This document shows, piece by piece, positions 9,162 to 16,104 of a stretch of 64,000 nucleotides of DNA. Made by a program: the position numbers and the translations under genes. This DNA is from Antiquaquibacter oligotrophicus (GTDB taxonomy: Bacteria > Actinomycetota > Actinomycetes > Actinomycetales > Microbacteriaceae), in the NCBI RefSeq assembly GCF_020535405.1, contig NZ_CP085036.1:1798001-1862000 (forward strand), given 5' to 3'. The stretch's first letter is position 1, and each line of letters opens with the position of its first letter. Under the pieces are notes generated by a model. That model worked only from the letters and a program-made list of their open reading frames with translations, did no database searches and had not been told where the DNA came from.

Positions 9162-10388
9162 GTGAGCGATGAAGAGACGCCGCAGTCCTTCGACCCGAAT
9201 CCGCGCATCGTCGACGAGTACACGGCACTCGTTGAGGGACGGTACGCCGACGGGTCTCTCGGTCGACTCCTCATCGTCGTCTCGACGGCCGATCTCGGGA
9301 TGTCACGGGGCGACCTGTACGTCGCGATGGGGCTCGCCAAATACCTACGCCGACGGGGCTGGGGCATCACCCTGTGGCCGACCGAACGCTGGACCGAGCA
9401 GACCCCGGAGGGTTACCACGCCGCGATCGTCATGATCGAGACGTTCGTTCCCGGGCTCATTCACCCCGACACTCACGTCATCGCCTGGGTGCGCAACTGG
9501 ACCGAGCGTTGGGCTGCGCTTCCCTACCTCGACACTTTCTCGCAAGTGTGGTGCAGCTCCCCGGCCTCGGCCGACCGCATCAGAGAGGTCTACCGGGGTC
9601 GAGTCGAGGTGGTGCCGCTGGCAACCGACCACGAACTCTTCTCGCCCCAACCGGTCGAGCGAGCCGATGCCGTGGTGACCACCGCGAACTTCTGGGGTGT
9701 CAATCGTGGGCTGGGGGATGCCCTCGCGCGCATCGCCGAACACGAGACGGTCACCTGGTATGGCAAAAATGCGCGCTTCCTCGACCTGCCGGAGGGCATC
9801 GACCACCGGCACACCATGGACTACTTTGCACTGCCCTGGGTGTACTCCGCGTGGCGCTTTGTTGTGGACGACGTCATCGAAGCGGCATCCGTTTACGGAA
9901 CCCTCAACAGCCGGCTTTTTGACGCGCTCGCGTGCGGCGCGATCGTGGTCACCAACACTCGATCGGGCCTCGCCGAACTGGGTCTCGATGAGGTGCCGGT
10001 CTACGAGAACGCCGACGACCTCGTGGGTCTCATCGCCCGGCTTCGCGAGGATGCCGACGCCGGGGTTGCGCTCAGCGAGAGGCTTCGCGCTATCGTCCTG
10101 GAGCGCCACACGTACGAGCTTCGTGCAGAGGCGGTATCCGCGTACCTGGAGGAGTGTGTTCCCGGCGCCGACCGGACGGCGCTCCTCGCGTGGTCGACGG
10201 AACTTCGTGAGGCGTTCCGTTCCGAAGAATTCGAGCATGCGCGACTCCGCACCGCCTACCACGACCTGTACGACGAGGTGCTACACCGCCGTAAGCACAT
10301 CGAGCAGCTCGAGGCCGCAGTGCACGCGTACCAGAACAGTCGGGTACGCCGGTACTGGGGGTACGTGCGGCGTGTGTTCGGCCGCTGA
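9162..10388 (+). CDS. Glycosyltransferase (GT-B fold, family 4/CgeB-like)
   Basis: A 408-residue cytoplasmic glycosyltransferase. The N-terminal Rossmann part reads LLIVVSTADLGMSRGDLYVAMG. The C-terminal nucleotide-sugar-binding part includes YGTLNSRLFDALACGAIVVTN, the E/D-x-x-ACG-xx-VVT pattern of GT-B enzymes, followed by a helical tail. It ends the co-directional surface-glycan run, 41 bp after the acyltransferase. Donor and acceptor cannot be told; rhamnose or a related sugar is suggested by the RgpF-like neighbour (inference). Start is GTG at 9162; the protein lacks a signal peptide. Confidence 0.8.
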   Translation: MSDEETPQSFDPNPRIVDEYTALVEGRYADGSLGRLLIVVSTADLGMSRGDLYVAMGLAKYLRRRGWGITLWPTERWTEQTPEGYHAAIVMIETFVPGLIHPDTHVIAWVRNWTERWAALPYLDTFSQVWCSSPASADRIREVYRGRVEVVPLATDHELFSPQPVERADAVVTTANFWGVNRGLGDALARIAEHETVTWYGKNARFLDLPEGIDHRHTMDYFALPWVYSAWRFVVDDVIEAASVYGTLNSRLFDALACGAIVVTNTRSGLAELGLDEVPVYENADDLVGLIARLREDADAGVALSERLRAIVLERHTYELRAEAVSAYLEECVPGADRTALLAWSTELREAFRSEEFEHARLRTAYHDLYDEVLHRRKHIEQLEAAVHAYQNSRVRRYWGYVRRVFGR

Positions 10389-10393
10389 CTCGG

Positions 10394-10448
10394 GTTGCCG
10401 CTGAGCGTCACCGGCCGCTGAACGTTACGGGCCCGCTGAGCCTTACGG
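10394..10448. repeat. Degenerate 18-bp tandem repeat between convergent genes
   Basis: Three head-to-tail copies of a unit close to GGCCGCTGAACGTTACGG lie between the glycosyltransferase and aspS (copies at about 10394-10412, 10413-10430 and 10431-10448). The last three codons of the glycosyltransferase (GGCCGCTGA) look like the start of another copy, and the last copy runs into the aspS stop codon. This suggests slippage duplication of gene-end sequence. Confidence 0.55.
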
Positions 10449-11771
10449 CGTCAGGCGCGTCGGTCCGCGGAAGAGGTACGTTGCCTCGCGGATGTTCGGC
10501 AGGTGCAGCATGAGCATGACAACACGCGACAACCCCATACCGAAACCGCCGTGCGGGGGTACTCCGTAGCGGAAGAAGTCGAGGTAGAAGTCGAGCTCCT
10601 CCGGGTCGAGGCCCTTGTCCTTCGCCTGCTCGATGAGCACGTCGACGCGGTGCTCACGCTGTGCTCCGGTGGAGATCTCAACGCCGTTAAAGATGAGGTC
10701 GTAGCTGTTCGTCAGGCCCGCGTCATCCGCGTGCCGCATGTGGTAGAACGGCCGGATGCTGGAGGCGTAGTCGGTGAGGAACACGAACTCACTGCCGTAC
10801 TTCTCGAGTGCGTACGCCGCGATTTGGCGTTCGCCCTCCGGGTCCATGTCGGCGTCGGTGCGCGGCACCGTGTAGCCGCGCTCGGCGACGATCTGCTTCG
10901 CCTCCGCGAGCGGGATGCGCGGGAACGGGGCCGTCGGCACCGTGATGTCGAGGTCGAAGAGTGCCTTGATCTCCTCGCCGTGCTTGTCCTTGACGGCCTG
11001 GAAACCGGCGATGAGGAGCTCCTCGTGGAGCTTCATGACATCCTCGTGCGAATCGATCCAGCTGATCTCCGCGTCAACACTCGTGAACTCGGTCGCGTGG
11101 CGGCTCGTGAAGCTCGGGTCGGCACGGAAAGCCGGGCCGATTTCGAAGATCTTGCCGAAGCCGGCAGGCTGCGCCATTTGCTTGAAGAACTGCGGGCTCT
11201 GTGCGAGATACGCCTTGCCCTCGAAGTACTCGACCTCGAAAAGCTCGGCCTTCGATTCGCTCGCGCTCGCCATGAGCTTGGGGGTGTGCAGCTCGATGAA
11301 GTCGTTCTCGACCCAGTAGGTGCGCCAAGCGTGCTCGAGGGTCGTCTGGATGCGGAAGATCAGGTTGTTCTTCGGCTGGCGGAGGTCGAGGAAGCGCCAG
11401 TCCATGCGCTTGTCGACACCCGTGTCATCCGCGATCGGAGTCTCCGGGATGGCCGCTGCCGCAATGTCCATGCCCTCGAGCTTGATCTCGACACCGCCGA
11501 GCTTGACACGCTCGTCGTGCTTGAGCTCGCCCGTTGCGGTGAGGAACGTGCCCTGGGCGAGGCCCGAGATGGCGTCGGCGAGGGCATCCTCGGCGGGTGT
11601 TCCGTCTTCGGCGAACGCTCGCGGGTGCACCAGTTGCACGGCGCCGGACTCATCGCGCAGCACAACGAACTGCACCTTCTTCTGATCGCGCACCGTATCA
11701 ACCCACCCGGAGACGGACACCGGTCCGTCGGTAGCAGCGGCGAGGTTCTTGATGAGGGTGCGTTCGGTCAC
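10443..11771 (-). CDS. aspS: Aspartate--tRNA(Asp/Asn) ligase, archaeal-type
   Basis: A 442-residue class II aminoacyl-tRNA synthetase charging tRNA with aspartate in the cytoplasm. An N-terminal OB fold (residues about 15-105) precedes the catalytic core. The core shows motif 2 (FRADPSFTSRHATEFTSVDAEISW) and motif 3 (GGFGMGLSRVVMLML, the ATP-binding Arg). Length and the lack of the large bacterial GAD insertion mark the archaeal/eukaryal type. In Actinobacteria this form is usually nondiscriminating and mischarges tRNA-Asn for later GatCAB amidation (known for relatives, not shown here). It converges with the glycosyltransferase. Confidence 0.9.
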   Translation of the reverse strand: MTERTLIKNLAAATDGPVSVSGWVDTVRDQKKVQFVVLRDESGAVQLVHPRAFAEDGTPAEDALADAISGLAQGTFLTATGELKHDERVKLGGVEIKLEGMDIAAAAIPETPIADDTGVDKRMDWRFLDLRQPKNNLIFRIQTTLEHAWRTYWVENDFIELHTPKLMASASESKAELFEVEYFEGKAYLAQSPQFFKQMAQPAGFGKIFEIGPAFRADPSFTSRHATEFTSVDAEISWIDSHEDVMKLHEELLIAGFQAVKDKHGEEIKALFDLDITVPTAPFPRIPLAEAKQIVAERGYTVPRTDADMDPEGERQIAAYALEKYGSEFVFLTDYASSIRPFYHMRHADDAGLTNSYDLIFNGVEISTGAQREHRVDVLIEQAKDKGLDPEELDFYLDFFRYGVPPHGGFGMGLSRVVMLMLHLPNIREATYLFRGPTRLTP

Positions 11772-11830
11772 CGTACGAGTGTAGTTCTGCCCGGGGGACG
11801 CGTACGCCGCGGGAAGGCCCCGTCGTGCGC

Positions 11831-12769
11831 TCAGCCGCGCAGGGACGCAACGAGCGGTGCCACAAAGAGGAGGGCGGGCGGCACGAGCACGAGGGCCGCG
11901 GCGAGGGCGAGAACCGCCGTCTCCGCGGGGCGCGGGAGCGGGGGTTCGGCGAGCCTCGCGAGGCGTGTGGTGAGGGCATCCGTGGGGGTCGCCTCGTCAT
12001 CGATCGAGGTGACGGATGCCCCGGCCCCCACTCGCACGATGGCGTCGGCGAGTACCTCGTCGTCGACCACACGGCGCGCTTCGTCATCGGCGAGCAGCTC
12101 GATGAGCAGGCCAACCTCTTCTTGCGCGCGGTAGGCGATGGGAAACCAGGGCAGGGACGCGCGCCAGGCGCGGAAAAACACCAGGACGATGTCGTGCCGT
12201 TGTTTGACGTGGGCGCGCTCGTGTTCGATGACGGCGAGCATCTGTTGTTCGTCGAGGAGCTCGATGAGTCCCGCCGAGACGACGGTGACCGACGAGATCG
12301 CGCCGGGGAGGCAATAGGCGACCGGGGCCGGGGTGTCGATGAGTCGCGTGCCCGAGTCATGGGGCTGGCTGAGCAGCATGAGTAGGCCCGCGTGACGACG
12401 GCGCTGGCGCTCGGCTCGCACGACGGTCACGAGCAGGTTGAGGAGGAGGTGCCCGGTGAGGAGGGCGGCACCGGCGAGGGCGAGCACGTTCCAGAACTCG
12501 AGCGGGCGGAGTGGGGCTTCGCCGAGGAGCACACCCGGGAGGGCGAGTGCGCCAGCGAGGAGGTTATCTCCGAAGGGCAACAGGCCGAAGGTCAGCAGTG
12601 CACCGATCATGGAGAGCCCACCGGCGACGGCGATCGCCTGCCACAACACGAGGGCGGTGGCAGGGCTCCGTCGTGTCCAGCGCGCTCCCGCGAGTAACAG
12701 CGGTACCGGCCATGCGAGGGCCAGCGCGAGCGCGGCGAGAAGCGCGGGTGCGACGAGGGCTCCCGTCAT
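11831..12769 (-). CDS. M56-family membrane metallopeptidase (BlaR1/MecR1-like)
   Basis: A 312-residue membrane protease. Hydrophobic segments lie at about residues 5-27, 40-63, 95-117 and at the C-terminus (285-308). The zinc site HERAH (residues 183-187) fits HExxH, with downstream acidic residues (ELLADDEARR) as the third ligand region. No extracellular penicillin-binding sensor domain is present, unlike true BlaR1, so the signal is unknown. It lies 142 bp downstream of the BlaI-type repressor gene on the same strand. In known BlaR1-BlaI pairs the peptidase leads to loss of the repressor; the same wiring is inferred here. The gap holds only a weak inverted repeat. Confidence 0.85.
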   Translation of the reverse strand: MTGALVAPALLAALALALAWPVPLLLAGARWTRRSPATALVLWQAIAVAGGLSMIGALLTFGLLPFGDNLLAGALALPGVLLGEAPLRPLEFWNVLALAGAALLTGHLLLNLLVTVVRAERQRRRHAGLLMLLSQPHDSGTRLIDTPAPVAYCLPGAISSVTVVSAGLIELLDEQQMLAVIEHERAHVKQRHDIVLVFFRAWRASLPWFPIAYRAQEEVGLLIELLADDEARRVVDDEVLADAIVRVGAGASVTSIDDEATPTDALTTRLARLAEPPLPRPAETAVLALAAALVLVPPALLFVAPLVASLRG

Positions 12770-12911
12770 CCGTCACCACCCCACCCTTGGTAATTCACTC
12801 TTCTCCGGAGGTTTTGCCTGACACGCCGGGCAACCACGTAACCAGTGTGACTCAACACCAAAAGCTCCGGAAAAGTGCGCGAGAACACACTCCGGGGAGA
12901 GTGGCCAGGTT

Positions 12912-13274
12912 CTAGCGCCCGGCGAGGAGTCGCCGCAGTGCTTCGGCGTCTTCCGGGCCTACCTGGCCGACGAAGCGCTCGAGCACGGCAGTGCGGTTGG
13001 ATGCCCCACCCAGAACTTCGTGCATGAGGTCGGCCATATGGTCCTCGCGGCTCGCCGCTGCACGGTAGCGGTGCGGGCGGACCGACCGCTCGCGCTGCAC
13101 AAACCCTTTGGCCTCCAACCGCGACAGAACGGTGAGGACGGTGGTGGCGGCGAGAGCTTTGCTTCCGTCGGTCTGTTCGGCGAGGGTCGCCTGAATGTCG
13201 TAGGCCGAAAGGGTGTCGTCGGTTGCCCACAGGAGGTCCATGACCTGCCGCTCGAGCTCTCCCAGTGTCGCCAT
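12912..13274 (-). CDS. BlaI/MecI/CopY-family transcriptional repressor
   Basis: A 120-residue winged-helix repressor. The N-terminal domain reads LGELERQVMDLLWATDDTLSAYDIQATLAE, then the recognition helix TTVLTVLSRLEAKGFVQRERS and a basic wing PHRYRAAASREDH, as in BlaI and MecI. The C-terminal third is the helical dimerisation and cleavage region. It is transcribed away from cydA; three tandem palindromes suitable for a dimeric repressor occupy the shared 189-bp upstream region. Autoregulation and control of cydABDC are both plausible (inference). The M56 peptidase gene follows it. Confidence 0.9.
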   Translation of the reverse strand: MATLGELERQVMDLLWATDDTLSAYDIQATLAEQTDGSKALAATTVLTVLSRLEAKGFVQRERSVRPHRYRAAASREDHMADLMHEVLGGASNRTAVLERFVGQVGPEDAEALRRLLAGR

Positions 13275-13282
13275 GTCCAGAA

Positions 13283-13345
13283 TTCTACCCCCGAGTAGAA
13301 ATAACTTCTACAGAGGTGTAGAAATGAGTTCTACGACAAGTAGAA
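13283..13345. promoter_or_regulatory. Three tandem operator palindromes, TTCTAC-N5/6-GTAGAA
   Basis: Three perfect 6-bp inverted repeats stand in a row: TTCTAC-N6-GTAGAA at 13283-13300, the same at 13306-13323, and TTCTAC-N5-GTAGAA at 13329-13345. Their centres are about 23 bp apart, so dimers would sit on nearly the same helical face about two turns apart. They fill the region between the divergent BlaI-type gene (start 13274) and cydA (start 13464). Binding by the BlaI-type protein is inferred from position and symmetry. Confidence 0.8.
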
Positions 13346-13463
13346 AAGACCGGCGGGACCTTCGACCTTAGGGGCGGGGCATCCGATCTGGCCAACTTGG
13401 CGAGGGGCGCCGACCGACGACCCGACACAGCCGCGCGAGAGCGCCGTCCCAGAAGGGGCCACC

Positions 13464-15038
13464 GTGGATCCGCTTGAGATTGCCCGCTGGCAGTTCGGCA
13501 TCACAACCGTCTACCACTTCGTCATGGTGCCGTTGACGCTCGGCCTCGGCCCGCTCGTCTTCGTCATGCAGCTGCAGTGGGTGCGCACGGGCGACGAAAA
13601 GTGGCTCAGAATGACCAAGTTCTGGGGCAAGCTCTACCTGATCAACTTCATCATGGGTGTCGCCACCGGTCTCGTGCAGGAGTTCCAGTTCGGCATGGCG
13701 TGGAGCGAGTACGCCCGATTCGTGGGCGACGTCTTCGGCGCACCGTTGGCCATGGAGGGGTTGCTCGCGTTCTTCGTCGAATCGACCTTCCTCGGCCTGT
13801 GGATCTTCGGCTGGGATCGACTTCCCAAAAAGGTGCACCTCGCGACCCTCGGGCTCGCCGTGTTCGGTTCGATCGTGTCGGCGTTCTTCATCATTGTCGC
13901 CAACTCGTGGATGCAGCATCCGGTCGGTGTCGAACTCGTCGACGGTCGCCCCGTCATGAACGACATCTGGGCCGTGCTGACCAACAACACGGCGCTCGCC
14001 GCCTACAGTCACACTCTCTTCGGTGCGATCGCGGTCGGCGGTGCCCTCCTCATCGGCATCGCGTGGTACCAGCTCTGGCAGCGCCGTCGCGATGGAATCG
14101 ACACGACGGATGCCCGGGGCAGGGTCGTTGTTGGCGAGAACCTCAGCATCCCCGGCCGCGACAAGGCAGACCACACCGTGTGGTTGCGGAGCCTGCGTAT
14201 CGGCGCGCTCGTAGCCATCGTCGGCTTCGGTGGTGTCGCGATCACCGGCGACCTGCAGGCCAAGCTCATGTTCGAGCAGCAGCCGCTCAAGATGGCGGCG
14301 GCGGAGGCCGCCTGCCACGACGGCACGAGCTTTTCGGTGCTCTCGATCGGTCCGCTCGGGGGTCAGGACTGCAACCAGGTGGTCGGCATCATCGAGATCC
14401 CCGGTGTGCTGTCGTTCCTCGCGCACGGCGACTTCGACACCGAGATCAAGGGTGTGAACACGCTCATCCCCGAGTACCAGGAGGCGTACGGCACCCACCT
14501 GCCAGACAACCCCATCTACGGGGAGCGCGCGGGGCAGGAGATCCAGTACCTGCCGCTCATGGAGGTCACCTACTGGGGCTTCCGTCTCATGATCGGCTTC
14601 GGGGCGCTCGCCGCCGGTGCCGCCGTCCTGGCACTGTGGCTCACCCGCAAGGGAACGGTTCCCGCGTCCAAGCCGCTCATGTGGGTGGCGGTCGCGAGCA
14701 TCGCGGCACCGTTCGCGGCGAATATCGCGGGATGGGTGTTCACGGAGATGGGACGCCAACCGTTTGTTGTCGCCCCCAATCCGACCCCCGGTGGTGTTGA
14801 CGGTGTGTTCATGTTCACGGCGGCCGCCGTCTCGCCGGGCGTGAGCGGCGAGGAGGTCATCTTCTCGCTCGTGAGTCTCGGCCTCATCTACGGTGCGCTG
14901 TTGGTTGTCGAGCTCACCCTCATCGTGAAGTACGTGCGGGCGGGTGTTGCGGGGGTCATGCCCGCCGAGGAGACCCCGAGCGATGACAACCCGACCGACC
15001 CCGACAGGCGAGACGACGTGCTCGCGTTCGCCTACTGA
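13464..15038 (+). CDS. cydA: Cytochrome bd quinol oxidase subunit I
   Basis: A 524-residue integral membrane subunit of the high-affinity terminal oxidase that oxidises menaquinol and reduces O2. Visible heme ligands and channel residues are His18 (TTVYHF), Glu98 and Glu106 (AMEGLLAFFVEST), and His183 (AAYSHTLFG). The Met ligand region reads MEVTYWGFRLMIGFG. The quinol loop is moderate in length and contains two Cys (ACHDG and QDCNQ). The start GTG at 13464 is preceded by AGAAGGGG at an 8-9 bp distance. It is first in cydA-cydB-cydDC, 26 bp before cydB, and the tandem palindromes upstream suggest repressor control. Confidence 0.97.
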   Translation: MDPLEIARWQFGITTVYHFVMVPLTLGLGPLVFVMQLQWVRTGDEKWLRMTKFWGKLYLINFIMGVATGLVQEFQFGMAWSEYARFVGDVFGAPLAMEGLLAFFVESTFLGLWIFGWDRLPKKVHLATLGLAVFGSIVSAFFIIVANSWMQHPVGVELVDGRPVMNDIWAVLTNNTALAAYSHTLFGAIAVGGALLIGIAWYQLWQRRRDGIDTTDARGRVVVGENLSIPGRDKADHTVWLRSLRIGALVAIVGFGGVAITGDLQAKLMFEQQPLKMAAAEAACHDGTSFSVLSIGPLGGQDCNQVVGIIEIPGVLSFLAHGDFDTEIKGVNTLIPEYQEAYGTHLPDNPIYGERAGQEIQYLPLMEVTYWGFRLMIGFGALAAGAAVLALWLTRKGTVPASKPLMWVAVASIAAPFAANIAGWVFTEMGRQPFVVAPNPTPGGVDGVFMFTAAAVSPGVSGEEVIFSLVSLGLIYGALLVVELTLIVKYVRAGVAGVMPAEETPSDDNPTDPDRRDDVLAFAY

Positions 15039-15063
15039 GCCCGGATAGACAGGAGCAACCGCC

Positions 15064-16104
15064 ATGGAATTCCTTCCCACCGTCTGGTTCATCGCCATCG
15101 CCGTGCTCTGGATCGGCTACCTCCTCCTCGAGGGATTCGATCTGGGTGTCGGGATGCACGTGCTCACCTCGACACGGAGCGACAAGCAGCGCCGCCTCAT
15201 GCTCAACACCATCGGCCCCGTATGGGACGGCAACGAGGTGTGGCTCATCACGGCGGGTGCCGCGACCTTCGCGGCGTTCCCGCTCTGGTACGCGTCGCTC
15301 TTCTCGGCGCTCTACATCCCCCTGGTGATCGTGTTGGCTTCGCTCATCTTCCGGGCGGTCGCCATCGAATACCGCGGCAAGCGCAACGACGACGCGTGGC
15401 GTCGCCGCTGGGACCTCGCCCTCGGCCTCGGGTCCTTCGGTGCAGCCTTCGGTGTCGGTGCCGCCCTCGCCCTCACGACCACCGGGTTGCCGCTCAACGA
15501 GAACGGCGACCGAGTTGGTGGTGCGTTCGCATGGCTCACCCCCTACGCGGTGCTCGGCGGGCTCGCGGTTGTCGGCTTCTGCCTCGTGCACGGTGCCGCC
15601 TTCCTCGCGCTCAAAACCGATGGCGAGGTGCGCGAGCGTGCGCGGCGTTTTGTGGTCCGCTGGTCGCCGGTGGCGTTGTTGCCCATCGTCGCGTGGGTGT
15701 TGGTTGTGCAGTTCCAGTCGGGAGGCGCGGCGAGCTGGGTGCTCGTCGTGCTCGCGGTGGTCGCGATCGTCGGTGGGTGGTTGGCCGCGCGGGCAGGGCG
15801 CGAAGGGTGGAGCTTCATCGGCATCGCCGCCTTCGTGGTTGCGGGAGCGGCATCCATCTTCACGGCGGTCTTTCCCGTGGTGCTGCCCTCGACGATCGAC
15901 CCCGCGTTCAACCTGACGATCTCGAACGCGTCGAGCGGTGAGTACACCCTCGGGGTGATGTCGGTTGTCGCCCTTATCGGCCTGCCCATCGTGCTCGCCT
16001 ATCAGGCGTGGACGTACTGGGTGTTCCGTAAGCGCATCAGTGAGGGGAGCATCCCCGACGCCCACACGATCGTCGCGGCCGTCGGCCGGCGCGCCACACC
16101 ATGA
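15064..16104 (+). CDS. cydB: Cytochrome bd quinol oxidase subunit II
   Basis: A 346-residue membrane subunit with eight to nine hydrophobic helices, partner of CydA. The opening FLPTVWFIAIAVLWIGYLLL and EGFDLGVGM, followed by NTIGPVWDGNEVWLI, are hallmark CydB sequences. The start ATG has a good Shine-Dalgarno (AGGAGC). Its stop overlaps the ATG of the cydDC gene (ATGA, 16101-16104), so exporter and oxidase are co-translated. Length is normal for actinobacterial CydB. Confidence 0.96.
   Translation: MEFLPTVWFIAIAVLWIGYLLLEGFDLGVGMHVLTSTRSDKQRRLMLNTIGPVWDGNEVWLITAGAATFAAFPLWYASLFSALYIPLVIVLASLIFRAVAIEYRGKRNDDAWRRRWDLALGLGSFGAAFGVGAALALTTTGLPLNENGDRVGGAFAWLTPYAVLGGLAVVGFCLVHGAAFLALKTDGEVRERARRFVVRWSPVALLPIVAWVLVVQFQSGGAASWVLVVLAVVAIVGGWLAARAGREGWSFIGIAAFVVAGAASIFTAVFPVVLPSTIDPAFNLTISNASSGEYTLGVMSVVALIGLPIVLAYQAWTYWVFRKRISEGSIPDAHTIVAAVGRRATP

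Noticed and set aside
10503..12134. 543-codon plus-strand open frame across aspS and the M56 gene
   Set aside because: Antisense to two clearly recognised genes; no domain, no ribosome-binding site, and composition typical of a high-GC shadow frame.
12804..12871. Inverted repeat TCCGGAGGTTTTG / CAAAAGCTCCGGA between the BlaI-type and M56 genes
   Set aside because: The loop is 42 bases and the arms have a mismatch; could be chance, so not listed as an attenuator or terminator.
13368..15098. 576-codon minus-strand open frame over cydA
   Set aside because: Antisense shadow of cydA with a charged, repeat-like translation; cydA itself has all heme ligands.
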